A stretch of DNA of 64,000 nt from JABDGV01 sp964577935. GTDB taxonomy: Bacteria > Chlamydiota > Chlamydiia > Chlamydiales > FEN-1388. The position numbers and the translations under genes were made by a program. Numbering within the stretch: the stretch's first letter is position 1; the number at the start of each line of letters is the position of its first letter. Below are positions 35,750-44,512 of the stretch, in pieces. The stretch is taken from contig CAZOAJ010000008.1 of NCBI GenBank assembly GCA_964577935.1, positions 28,177 through 92,176 on the forward strand, read 5' to 3'. The notes under the pieces are model-generated. The model was not told where the DNA came from and did not search any database. It saw only the letters and a list, made by a program, of their open reading frames with translations.

Positions 35750-36889
35750 ATGCAACACGATATCTACCGAAAATGGGCTGAAGTACTATGTCATTACTCA
35801 TTAGAGATCAAGCCAGGACATTATGTTACTATAATAGGAGAGCTATCTGCTCGCCCTCTTATAGAAGCATGCTACACCGTTTTTTTAGAACAGGGCGCTG
35901 AAGTCGAAATACTTATTCAGGACACCTCCTTTAAAGAGATATTTCTGCACACAGCACCAGAAAGCACCATACAAAAAACTCCACGCCTCTGGAAATTTGC
36001 AGCCGAAAACTCAGATCGTTACTTAATTATTGGATCTCCAACAAACACTCGAACACTCAATAACGTCTCTCGGCAAAGACAGTCTCTGTCAACACAAGCG
36101 TACCTACCAATTTTAAATACCGTCTTGGGAAGAAGTCATGATGGCTCTTTAAGATGGTGTAGAACCCAATTTCCAACAGCCGCTTTAGCACAAGAAGCTG
36201 ATATGGGAACAAAAGAATTTGAAAAATTCAGTTTTCAATCGGCATTTTTAGACCATAATCAACCAATTGAAATATGGAAAAAACTTCAAATTCAGCAAGA
36301 AAACCTGATTAAATACCTTTCTACAAAAAAGCTCCTCCACTTTGAAAATGCTCATGGAACAGACCTTAAAGTGAATGTATCTGGGATGACTTGGGAAAAT
36401 GCATGCGGCCATTTTAATTTCCCCGATGGAGAGGTTTTTACAGGCCCAAATCTTACAGCGCAAGATGGAGGTGTAAATGGTCGTGCTTGCTTCTCATTTC
36501 CAACTATCTACAAAGATGTTGAAGTGGATGGAATTGAAATCCATTTTGAAAAGGGGGCTGCAGTTTTTGCAAAAGCTTCAAAAAATGAAGAGTTTTTAAA
36601 GACTATGCTTTCAGTCGATCCAGGAGCCAAATTCGTAGGTGAAATTGCCCTTGGAACTAATTACGCTATAAAAAAAGGGACTAAAAGCATTCTCTTTGAC
36701 GAAAAAATAGGTGGAACCTTCCATCTGGCCTTAGGAAAAGGCTACCCTGAAACAGGAAATACAAACCAATCTGCTCTCCATTGGGATATTGTTTGTGATA
36801 TGAGAAAGAACGCAACCATCCGCGCAGATGGGGAACTACTCTTTGAGAACGGAAAGTACATTAATTCTGAGTGGCCACAACCACTTTAA
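35750..36889 (+). CDS. M29-family aminopeptidase
   Basis: 379 residues of the thermophilic-type metallo-aminopeptidase family M29 (AmpS/PepS). The predicted metal ligands are in the expected segments: DGEVFTGP (Glu), EIHFEKG, the late GGTFHLALGKGYPE with its His, and HWDIVCDMR with His and Asp. These enzymes release N-terminal residues from peptides in the cytosol. The start ATG at 35750 follows a GGAATAC-type site, 11 bp after pfkA, so the two genes likely share a transcript. No signal peptide. Confidence 0.9.
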   Translation: MQHDIYRKWAEVLCHYSLEIKPGHYVTIIGELSARPLIEACYTVFLEQGAEVEILIQDTSFKEIFLHTAPESTIQKTPRLWKFAAENSDRYLIIGSPTNTRTLNNVSRQRQSLSTQAYLPILNTVLGRSHDGSLRWCRTQFPTAALAQEADMGTKEFEKFSFQSAFLDHNQPIEIWKKLQIQQENLIKYLSTKKLLHFENAHGTDLKVNVSGMTWENACGHFNFPDGEVFTGPNLTAQDGGVNGRACFSFPTIYKDVEVDGIEIHFEKGAAVFAKASKNEEFLKTMLSVDPGAKFVGEIALGTNYAIKKGTKSILFDEKIGGTFHLALGKGYPETGNTNQSALHWDIVCDMRKNATIRADGELLFENGKYINSEWPQPL

Positions 36890-37035
36890 GATCAAAACTA
36901 GAAGGCTTTCTTTTCTACAAGAAGGCCTTTAAAAAAAACACCACTAGGCGACATCTATATAAATTGGTATAAGTCCCCCGAATTAACTTTTTATGCGTTT
37001 TTAATTGCCACTACATCAAATATATTGGGGATACC

Positions 37036-37491
37036 ATGAAACGAAGACTCTTTACCGTAGCCAATGCATGCCTAAATTCAATTTTAGGTTCAATAGCCCT
37101 CTTTTGCATTTCACTCTCGCCCTCCTCAATGAAAGCAGAAGATGGCGAATATCAATTTTATGGACGCCATCTTGTCGTAAGCTTCAAAGACTGTAGTCCT
37201 GAAGCTTTAAGCAATATCGATGGCTTGAAAGATGCATTTATTAGAGCAGTAAATGCATGTGGCGCTACGTGTCTTTCAACAGCTGATTTCGTATTTGAAC
37301 CAAATGGACTTACTATGGTTGCGCTTCTTTCAGAAAGCCATGCAAGCATTCACACATATCCTGAATTTAGAAGCTGCTTTGTAGATCTTTTTACATGCGG
37401 AACAAAGTGCAGCAATGAAGCTTTTAAAAGCGTCCTTATTGACTATCTCAAACCTGAGATCATCGATGATGTCTACCTTGAAAGAAAATAA
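37036..37491 (+). CDS. speD: S-adenosylmethionine decarboxylase with a signal-peptide-like N-terminus
   Basis: 151 residues of the short bacterial SpeD/SpeH type. The proenzyme cuts itself to form a pyruvoyl group and decarboxylates SAM for polyamine synthesis. The cleavage site is LSESHASIHTYPE with Ser101, and the partner residues His106 and Cys121 (DLFTCG) are at the same spacing as in characterised enzymes. About 35 extra residues precede the domain: KRR at 2-4, then a hydrophobic stretch and Ser-Met-Lys-Ala near 31-34, which looks like a Sec signal. GGGGA sits 5 bases before this ATG. An internal ATG at residue 32 (37129) would give a normal cytosolic length but has no ribosome binding site. 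No spermidine synthase gene is in the window. Confidence 0.9.
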   Translation: MKRRLFTVANACLNSILGSIALFCISLSPSSMKAEDGEYQFYGRHLVVSFKDCSPEALSNIDGLKDAFIRAVNACGATCLSTADFVFEPNGLTMVALLSESHASIHTYPEFRSCFVDLFTCGTKCSNEAFKSVLIDYLKPEIIDDVYLERK

Positions 37492-37519
37492 TTATCTGCA
37501 GAACAAAGTCTAAGAAAAT

Positions 37520-37573
37520 ATCTCGCAACTTTCGCTTAAAGCCATAAATGCACACAGGACAATGTTGCGAGAT
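37520..37573. terminator. long-loop inverted repeat between convergent genes
   Basis: A 10-bp perfect inverted repeat (ATCTCGCAAC at 37520-37529, GTTGCGAGAT at 37564-37573) encloses a 34-base loop. It lies between the ends of the convergent speD and kinase genes. Position favours transcription termination, but there is no U-run, so the role is uncertain. Confidence 0.45.
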
Positions 37574-37597
37574 CTACATGAGAGCGCCTTATTTATA

Positions 37598-38686
37598 TTA
37601 TCGATCCCATTTTTGACGTAATTTACGAACTAAAACTAAAGCCTGTTTAAGCGATATCCTCTTCTCAGGGTTCGGATGAAGCATCTTGTGTATCAGCAAG
37701 GTAAAATCACGATCAAAACCCTCTTTAGGCCGGTTCAAATAACTTGCCCGATACTGCTGCAATAAGATCTTATGTTTGGCTTTCATATCCTTCTTTTTGT
37801 CGTATTTGAACTTAACCTGCTCCATCATAAAGCACCAAACAGGCTTCCGTAGGTAATGCAAAATATGAAGAGCAATACCAACTACATAGGTCTCACCCTT
37901 TACACGATCAATTTTTTTATAGGGGTGTAAAAGTGCCTCAGGAGGAAAATTCATACGCGAAACAAAGAGTTTTTCATCTCGCTTTTGAGTCAAGCGAAGC
38001 GCTTGTCCAAAATCGGTAACAAATGCCCGAACAGATCCATCCACATTTTGATGGAGAAGTATATTGCCACGATGTAAATCCCGATGGTAATAACCCAATT
38101 CATGAATGCGGTCGATCGCACAGATAATATCTTCACTGATCGCAAGGTGGGATTTTGGATCAACTCGGACCCCTTCTTCTGATTTAATCAGTGTTCCGTA
38201 GTTACAATACTCTAAAAATACACCATGTCTGTCATGCCCTCGATCGATTGATGTGAACATTTTAACAATGCCTTGTGTTCCCTGAAGCTTTTTCATCAAA
38301 GTAACTTCAACAAGGCCTGTTTCATCCGATTCACAATGGGCAACCATTACAGGTAGCGGGTTGTACATGATCGACTTTGTAACAATTTTATGAGCACCAT
38401 CGCCTAAGTATGAATCTTGTCGAGCTTGTAAATGGACAAAAAGCAGCTTAGTTTGAGGATCTCTTTCCATCTTATAAGGAACCCCTGCCACCTTAAAAGT
38501 GTGAGTTGTTTTTGCATGATTGAGTAATCCTGCATGACCTCTTACGTAGCTATCAAAAATTTTCCATTCATTTTCAGGGATAAGTGTACCAAGAGGGGCA
38601 CTAGCAGATCGAGGCAGCGGCGTTACGGAATAAATTGAAATAGGAATAAAACAGGCAATTAATACCCGTAATAGAGCTATGAGCAT
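37598..38686 (-). CDS. protein kinase with an N-terminal signal peptide
   Basis: 362 residues. The kinase catalytic loop HRDLHRGNIL is at 201-210 and DFG at 225-227, both intact. A glycine-loop-like GDGAHKIVTKS is near 95-105. The C-lobe has PPEALLHPYK and ends HPNPEKRISLKQAL, as in Ser/Thr kinases. HRDLHRGN, with His in place of Lys at the second position, is closer to tyrosine-kinase-like or ABC1-like loops, so specificity is open. Residues 1-20 are a clear hydrophobic signal segment (MLIALLRVLIACFIPIS). An exported kinase must find ATP outside the bacterium, which suggests a host target. The GNAT gene lies 15 bp upstream on the same strand. Confidence 0.85.
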   Translation of the reverse strand: MLIALLRVLIACFIPISIYSVTPLPRSASAPLGTLIPENEWKIFDSYVRGHAGLLNHAKTTHTFKVAGVPYKMERDPQTKLLFVHLQARQDSYLGDGAHKIVTKSIMYNPLPVMVAHCESDETGLVEVTLMKKLQGTQGIVKMFTSIDRGHDRHGVFLEYCNYGTLIKSEEGVRVDPKSHLAISEDIICAIDRIHELGYYHRDLHRGNILLHQNVDGSVRAFVTDFGQALRLTQKRDEKLFVSRMNFPPEALLHPYKKIDRVKGETYVVGIALHILHYLRKPVWCFMMEQVKFKYDKKKDMKAKHKILLQQYRASYLNRPKEGFDRDFTLLIHKMLHPNPEKRISLKQALVLVRKLRQKWDR

Positions 38687-38701
38687 GGTGTGTCCTAATA
38701 A

Positions 38702-39226
38702 CTACTGTAATGGATTGTGAGCGGAAAATATTCCTACACTGATCCCTTTGAAAATCGTCGAATATTCGTACAAAATCTCGTTTTTTTGTGCTACACGAAT
38801 AGATGCAATATTCAGCGGATCAATGATGGAAATCACTTTCGGTAATTTACACTCATAAAACGCGTATCCTTTGATAGCAGATACAGCCTCAGTTGCATAT
38901 CCAAATCCCCAATATTTTTTGAAAAGTCGGTATCCAATTTCTGGGACTTCAATTCCATCTACATTCTTGATAGTAATCCCGCAAAAACCGATTGGTTCCA
39001 TGGTCTTCAAAAGCCTACAGGCCAGGTGTCCAACTCCATATTGCGTATATGAAGTTATTGCATCCCTATAAACGACTTCAGTCGCCTCTTGAGGATTTAA
39101 AGGCCCTTTTAAGGAAAATTTCATCACATCGGGATCAGCTAAAAGCTCTATAAGCCAAGGAAGATCGTCTTTTTCGATAAAATCGATATTTAACCGCTTT
39201 GTAATCATTGGAACTGAATTGCCCAC
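38702..39226 (-). CDS. GNAT acetyltransferase, RimJ/RimL-like
   Basis: 174 residues of the GNAT_3 type: TKRLNIDFIEKDDLPWL at the start, EIGYRLFKKYWGFGYATEAVSA near 107-128 (acetyl-CoA loop) and ASIRVAQKNEILYEYST near 145-160. These enzymes acetylate protein N-termini or small amines; the substrate is unknown. The start is either GTG at 39226 or ATG at 39208. Its neighbour 15 bp downstream is the signal-peptide kinase. Confidence 0.82.
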   Translation of the reverse strand: MGNSVPMITKRLNIDFIEKDDLPWLIELLADPDVMKFSLKGPLNPQEATEVVYRDAITSYTQYGVGHLACRLLKTMEPIGFCGITIKNVDGIEVPEIGYRLFKKYWGFGYATEAVSAIKGYAFYECKLPKVISIIDPLNIASIRVAQKNEILYEYSTIFKGISVGIFSAHNPLQ

Positions 39227-39648
39227 AACAAATAATCCGCCTATGAATTGATTTCACGTAAAGCGTGAGAAATAATCAATAATTCCACGAGCTAACTTCA
39301 GCTAATTTAGATCTGAAGATGAATTGTAGGCATATTCTTATCTACTTAAACCAAGAAAATCAACTAAAAAGTAGTTTTCATGCAAATTAAGAAGTAACTC
39401 AATTACCTATTTTGGATATGCATTAGACGCACAAACAAACGATTAGTACCGACTATTTTTCAAATAAGAACTTATCGTAAAGATAAAAGTTGATACAAAA
39501 AACAACCATAAGCATTGTGAACTGCTACGAATGGGGACCCTGCTTTGAAAGCAGTTCACATTACACAGACTAATTGGAAAGCGTGTAGGTGTTTACCTGT
39601 ACATTTTGTCTTCTGAACTTAAGGAAACTAAGGATTTGTAAAGAAACC
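39227..39648. other. intergenic region upstream of the outer-membrane protein gene
   Basis: About 420 bp without a gene that I can support. The left part is AT-rich and featureless apart from promoter-like AT runs. The right part contains the inverted repeat at 39516-39560. It should hold divergent promoters for the GNAT/kinase pair and for the outer-membrane protein. Confidence 0.5.
39516..39560. promoter_or_regulatory. 11-bp inverted repeat with competing inner hairpin
   Basis: TGTGAACTGCT at 39516-39526 pairs with AGCAGTTCACA at 39550-39560. A second, shorter hairpin (CTGCT / AGCAG, around 39540-39555) uses part of the right arm, so the two structures exclude each other. The element lies 89 bp before the ATG of the outer-membrane protein gene. 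That layout fits a leader switch or operator, but no known riboswitch family is recognised. Confidence 0.5.
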
Positions 39649-40566
39649 ATGATCAACAGACTATTTTTCTCATGCTGTTTTTGCATTGGACTCTTGAGCG
39701 TTCACACGGGTCTTAAAGCAGATATCACAGAAAGTATCGCTACCAATGTTTTACGACTCGACGAATCTGAATGGACATCGGGCATCCAAATAAATCAGCT
39801 CACATTCAATGAAAGTAAAGCCCACCATCATGAACATCGCGGAAAAATCGGGATTTCAGAGACTTCTGTAAATGCCAGAGTTGCTCGCGGCGGAACAAGC
39901 GACACCCCTGAAACTGCATTATATCTCTCAGTAAATAGATATAAATTTACGGGGGGGCTTGGTCATCATATAGACCCAATGGCACATTATCTTCCTATGG
40001 TAGCTGTTGGTGGATACGTTGAACCTTCCGATAACTTCCAATTTAATTATCTTGTTGGAATGCAGATGAACCTACACCACTGGAATCTGGCAACATCGAC
40101 ACGATATGTTGGCATGCTCTCTGGAAGATCTCCAATAGGCGGCAACTGGAGCATCGATTATGGTGTGTACGCCTTGACCGGATGCCGCAGAACACAAGTA
40201 TATCCCCTCATTGGTTTTGATTATGTGCATGACAAGTGGAGCATTAAAGCTATCTATCCACTTGAAATATCAGTTCGTCATCGCACGACTCAGAGCCTTA
40301 CCTTAATTGCTACAACACGCTGGAATAATGATCGTTTCAGAATGTCTCATGAAGCGTCTCGGCACCTAGGCTTTGTACAGTACAGAAGCTATGGAGCAGA
40401 GGTTGGGTTTGACTGGAGATTTATCGAATGTATGAACCTAGGATTCAGTATCGGTCAAAACTTTCAAGCCAAACTCGCGACATACAATCATATGGGCAAT
40501 AAAGCAGATCACTACCATGTCAACAGCTGCCTCTATAGTCAAGTTAATCTATCTGTCGCATTCTAA
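39649..40566 (+). CDS. outer-membrane beta-barrel protein
   Basis: 305 residues from the ATG at 39649. A Sec signal peptide ends near GLKA (about residues 1-25). The mature part is rich in alternating aromatic and polar residues (YLSVNRYKFTGGLGHHI, FNYLVGMQMNLHHWNLATS) and ends in SQVNLSVAF; a C-terminal Phe is the usual barrel-assembly signal. Clusters of His (KAHHHEHRG near residue 60) could bind metal. I do not recognise the family and see no match to MOMP or Pmp proteins. The function could be a porin or a surface-exposed barrel. Confidence 0.75.
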   Translation: MINRLFFSCCFCIGLLSVHTGLKADITESIATNVLRLDESEWTSGIQINQLTFNESKAHHHEHRGKIGISETSVNARVARGGTSDTPETALYLSVNRYKFTGGLGHHIDPMAHYLPMVAVGGYVEPSDNFQFNYLVGMQMNLHHWNLATSTRYVGMLSGRSPIGGNWSIDYGVYALTGCRRTQVYPLIGFDYVHDKWSIKAIYPLEISVRHRTTQSLTLIATTRWNNDRFRMSHEASRHLGFVQYRSYGAEVGFDWRFIECMNLGFSIGQNFQAKLATYNHMGNKADHYHVNSCLYSQVNLSVAF

Positions 40567-40576
40567 ACTCATGTAA

Positions 40577-40594
40577 GGGGTGGCATGCCACCCC
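40577..40594. terminator. GC-rich palindrome after the outer-membrane protein gene
   Basis: A perfect 18-bp palindrome, GGGGTGGCATGCCACCCC, forms a 7-bp stem with a CATG loop. It starts 11 bp after the stop of the barrel gene and 64 bp before kdpA. There is no long U-run, so it may be a weak terminator, or an operator for the kdp operon. Confidence 0.5.
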
Positions 40595-40657
40595 AACGAA
40601 TTTATATGTGTTGATTTAAAAGCAGGGATATAAAGAAAAATCAGTTATTAATCGAGA

Positions 40658-42370
40658 ATGTTAGTGAGCGCATTTCCACACCTTTCTGAAGTTCTGAATT
40701 TGGTTGTGATTGCTCTTCTTCTTATAGCTTTATGCCCTCTACTTGCACGCTATATGATCTATATCTTCAGCCGAGAAACAATTCTCAGAGGACCTATAGG
40801 TGATTTCGAAATATTCATTTACAGAATATGCCGCATCAGACCCTACGAGGAAATGAGATCCATCCAATACTTCGCGGCCATATGCATATTCATGCTTTTT
40901 GGTTTCTTTTTGCTCCTGATCTTATTAATTTTTCAAAAATATCTTCCCCTGAATCCTAACGCATACGATGGCATCGACTCTTCCTTAGCATGCAATATAG
41001 CTTCAAGTTATATTACAAATACAAATTGGCAATCATATGCAGGAGAAACCCAATTAAGCCCCTTATCTCAAATGGCTGGGCTCACAGTACAAAACTTCTT
41101 AAGTGCCGCGATCGGCAACTGCGTTCTCTTGGCCTTTATTCGAAGTCTTGTTCGCCAAAAGTCGTTGTCGATTGGAAACTTCTGGGTAGATCTCACGCGA
41201 ACAATCATCTACCTCCTTCTTCCCTTAAGCATTCTTATGTCCTGTTTTCTCACCTCGCAAGGGGTAGTTCAAACTATTACTAAAAACTATATTGTAAAAA
41301 CCGTAGAAGAGGATTTTCAAACAATCCCGGTAGGCCCTGCAGCATCGCAAGAAGCAATCAAGATTATTGGAAGCAATGGCGGAGGATACTTCAAAGCAAA
41401 TAGTGCACATCCATTTGAGAATCCAACAATTTGGACAAATACTCTTGAACTCTTAGCTCTTTTCCTCATTCCGATATCAACAATTTTAATGTATGGAATT
41501 TGGACCAATAACAAAAAACATGCTTATTTACTTACGGGTTTGTTTACTTGTTTAATAATAATTGGATTTGGCTTTGCACTCTTTTATGACTCAAAAGCAG
41601 GATCTCTTGAAATTCCATCCTATTTAGAAGGCAAAGAATTGCGCTTTGGTCGCATTTCAAGTCTTTTTTGGGCCATAGGAACCACAGCAAGCGCAAATGG
41701 ATCGGTTAATCTTGCACTTTCAGATCTCAATCCTATAAGTAGTGGAATTTGCCTTCTCAATGTTTTATTAGGAAGAATTCTCTTTGGTGGTATAGGGGTT
41801 GGACTTATCAGCATTATTCTTATCGTGATGCTTTCTGTGTGTTTATCAGAGCTTATAGTGGGGCGCTCAGCCACCTATATGGGAAAGCGCATCGAAAGTC
41901 ATGATTTTCGATACCTGCTTCTTGGAATTTTAGGCCCTCAAGTTCTTATTTTTGCTGGAGCCATGGCATATATTTTCTTAGATGAAATGGGCACTCCAAT
42001 TGCCCATACACCACACGTTTTAACACAAGTCGTCTTTAACATAGCCTCAATGACAATGAATAATGGAAGTATGATGGGAAATATGATGGCTTCTTCTCAG
42101 CAAACAACACCAAGCATACACATTCTCTTCGCAATACTTATGATTTCTGGGCGGATACTTATTCTCGGAACAGCTTTAGCCATAGCAGGACAAATAGGAG
42201 CTAAGCCAAGAAGATTCAAATCATCTGATCCCCTCAAAATCGATTCTATATATTTTGGTTTTTTGGTTCTTGCAACTCTTTTCATGCTTTCTTTTGTTCT
42301 GTTTTTTCCAACTTTGCTTTTGGGCCCAGTACTTGAAGAATGCTTACATCAGAGAGGCTTTTTATTTTGA
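40658..42370 (+). CDS. kdpA: potassium-transporting ATPase, KdpA subunit
   Basis: 570 residues, about the standard length. KdpA is the K+-selective channel-like subunit of the high-affinity Kdp pump. All four pore-loop regions are recognisable: SYITNTNWQSY with AGLTVQNFLSAAIG, GSNGGGYFKANSAHPFENPT, GTTASANGSVN and ASMTMNNGSMMGN. About ten hydrophobic helices span the protein. Its stop overlaps the kdpB start (TTGA). No kdpF-like small peptide is seen upstream. Confidence 0.95.
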   Translation: MLVSAFPHLSEVLNLVVIALLLIALCPLLARYMIYIFSRETILRGPIGDFEIFIYRICRIRPYEEMRSIQYFAAICIFMLFGFFLLLILLIFQKYLPLNPNAYDGIDSSLACNIASSYITNTNWQSYAGETQLSPLSQMAGLTVQNFLSAAIGNCVLLAFIRSLVRQKSLSIGNFWVDLTRTIIYLLLPLSILMSCFLTSQGVVQTITKNYIVKTVEEDFQTIPVGPAASQEAIKIIGSNGGGYFKANSAHPFENPTIWTNTLELLALFLIPISTILMYGIWTNNKKHAYLLTGLFTCLIIIGFGFALFYDSKAGSLEIPSYLEGKELRFGRISSLFWAIGTTASANGSVNLALSDLNPISSGICLLNVLLGRILFGGIGVGLISIILIVMLSVCLSELIVGRSATYMGKRIESHDFRYLLLGILGPQVLIFAGAMAYIFLDEMGTPIAHTPHVLTQVVFNIASMTMNNGSMMGNMMASSQQTTPSIHILFAILMISGRILILGTALAIAGQIGAKPRRFKSSDPLKIDSIYFGFLVLATLFMLSFVLFFPTLLLGPVLEECLHQRGFLF

Positions 42371-44511
42371 ACACGAGCACTTCAAGACATACTTTCACTC
42401 ATCTCTCATTCCATTTCATTGCTCAAGGGCTATCCGGGGCGTGTAAATTGATTCTACCCCAAAAAATGTTCCGGAATCCCATTCTTTTTGCAATCTATAT
42501 TGGAGCAATCATATCTTCTTTATACACGCTATATTCTGCACTAGATCCATACCAAGCCATTTACAATCAAAATATTCCGCCTCACTTGAAATTATACTTT
42601 CTGTGCACTGTTTCGATGTGGCTTATACTTTTTTTCTCGAACTTTGCCACAGCTCTCACTGCAACCCTGGGAAAAGCCCAAGCTACAAGTCTACGTCGAC
42701 TTCAAGTTGAAACACGAGTACTTCGAATTCAAGGAGATACTCAAGAAACTATCTCATCGGTAGATCTCAAGCAAGGAGACATAATAGTATGTTCTGCTGG
42801 AGAGATTATACCGGCAAATGGAAAGGTAATTGAAGGTACAGCGGCAGTCGATGAATCCGCCATAACCGGAGAATCAGCACCTGTAATTAGAGAAAGTGGA
42901 GGAGAGAGAAACCAGGTTACAGCAGGAAGCAGAGTTCTCAGTGATTACCTGAAAATACAAATACTTGAGCCCTACGAAGACAGTTTTCTGTCGCATATAA
43001 GCACCTTGACCGAATCCACCAACTACCAAAAAACGCCATCAGAAATAAATATAAGCACATTTATAACCGCTTTTTCTATTACACAGATGGTTATATTAAG
43101 TTCTTTATATTTTTTTTGTTTTTACAATGGAGCCGGCAGTATCGCTGATCTTTCACTTCCGTTGAATCTACCAATTTTACTAGGTGCGACAGTAGCCTTA
43201 TTGCCCACAACTATTATCGGGCTTCTTAATCCGATTGGAATTAATGGAACATGGCGTCTTATCTTAAAGAATATGCTCCCTAAGTCATCTTCTGCAATTG
43301 AGGCCGCCGCAAATATTGACCTCCTCTTGATCGACAAAACAGGCACACTTACCCTTGGAAACCGAACAGCTCACAAGCTCCTGCCGCTAAAAGGAATTCA
43401 AGAACGAGATCTTGCAGCCATAGCTCAATTATCATCACTCGGTGATGACACGCTTGAGGGTAAATCTATAGTCACCTTTACAAAAAATAATTACGACCTT
43501 CTTATTCCATCTCTTGAAAAAGATCAATTTAGTGTTATTCCATTTTCCTCCCAGACTCGAATAAGTGGTATTGACGTATATATAGATAAAAATACCACGA
43601 AAAGACTTCGAAAAGGCTCTCTAGATGCTATTGAAGCATACATATGGAATCAAGAGGGTCAAATCCCTGAAGAGCTTTATTCTATAACCTCTGAAGTGTC
43701 ACTCAGCGGAGGCACGGCCCTTGTCGTATGTGAAGATTCTCAAGTTATTGGGGCCATTTACTTAAAAGATAAACTTAAAGGAGGCATTAAGGATCGTCTT
43801 GCGCACCTTCGATCAATGGGAATAGCGTCGATTATGATTACCGGAGACAGTCCCATCTCTGCAGCAACGGTTGCAGCAGAAATAGGAGTAGATGACTTTA
43901 TAGCACAAGCCACTCCTGAAAAAAAACTTGCCTTCATACGGAGAAAGCAAGCAGAAGGAAATTTAGTTGCCATGGTCGGAGATGAAACAAATGATGCTCC
44001 AGCACTTGCTCAAGCAGATGTAGGCATTGCGATGCTTACGGGAACTCAAACATCAAAAGAGGCCGGAAATATTATTGATCTTGAAAGCAATCCATCAAAG
44101 CTCTTGGATTTGGTTGTGACTGCAAAAGAACTTCTCATGACACGAGGGTGTATATTACTCTTTACCCTTTCAAGTGAATTTGGAAAATATTTAGTCTGTA
44201 TCCCTGCGCTTTTAGCAAATTATACCTATACATCAGAAAACCAATCATCACCTGCACAACTCTTTAGTCTCTTCAACCCCCTATCTCTAAGCTCCCCTTC
44301 TAACGCCATAGTAAGTTCGCTTATTTTTAATGCACTCATTTTAGTTGTCATGACACCTGTGGCTTTAAACGGAGTAAAATTCAGGTTACAATCTCCCGTA
44401 TCTATGCTGCGAAACAACATCATAGTATTTGGCATTGGAGGGCTATTTGTTTCTATAATTGGAATCAAATTGATAGATATGATCTTAAGTAGCTTAAGAG
44501 GAGGGCTTTAA
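42367..44511 (+). CDS. kdpB: potassium-transporting ATPase, KdpB subunit
   Basis: About 714 residues from a TTG at 42367 that overlaps the kdpA stop by 3 bases; GAGAGG lies 9 bases upstream. KdpB is the P-type ATPase that powers the pump. TGES is at 167-170, the phosphorylated Asp is D323 in DKTGTLT, and KGSLD and TGDSPISAA are present. The hinge motif reads GDETNDAP (near 538) where P-type ATPases almost always have GDGTNDAP; the codon is GAA. This could lower or alter activity. The Ser of TGES corresponds to the E. coli KdpB residue that is inhibited by phosphorylation. An ATG at 42340 is an alternative start. Confidence 0.95.
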   Translation: MNTSTSRHTFTHLSFHFIAQGLSGACKLILPQKMFRNPILFAIYIGAIISSLYTLYSALDPYQAIYNQNIPPHLKLYFLCTVSMWLILFFSNFATALTATLGKAQATSLRRLQVETRVLRIQGDTQETISSVDLKQGDIIVCSAGEIIPANGKVIEGTAAVDESAITGESAPVIRESGGERNQVTAGSRVLSDYLKIQILEPYEDSFLSHISTLTESTNYQKTPSEINISTFITAFSITQMVILSSLYFFCFYNGAGSIADLSLPLNLPILLGATVALLPTTIIGLLNPIGINGTWRLILKNMLPKSSSAIEAAANIDLLLIDKTGTLTLGNRTAHKLLPLKGIQERDLAAIAQLSSLGDDTLEGKSIVTFTKNNYDLLIPSLEKDQFSVIPFSSQTRISGIDVYIDKNTTKRLRKGSLDAIEAYIWNQEGQIPEELYSITSEVSLSGGTALVVCEDSQVIGAIYLKDKLKGGIKDRLAHLRSMGIASIMITGDSPISAATVAAEIGVDDFIAQATPEKKLAFIRRKQAEGNLVAMVGDETNDAPALAQADVGIAMLTGTQTSKEAGNIIDLESNPSKLLDLVVTAKELLMTRGCILLFTLSSEFGKYLVCIPALLANYTYTSENQSSPAQLFSLFNPLSLSSPSNAIVSSLIFNALILVVMTPVALNGVKFRLQSPVSMLRNNIIVFGIGGLFVSIIGIKLIDMILSSLRGGL

Positions 44512-44512
44512 T

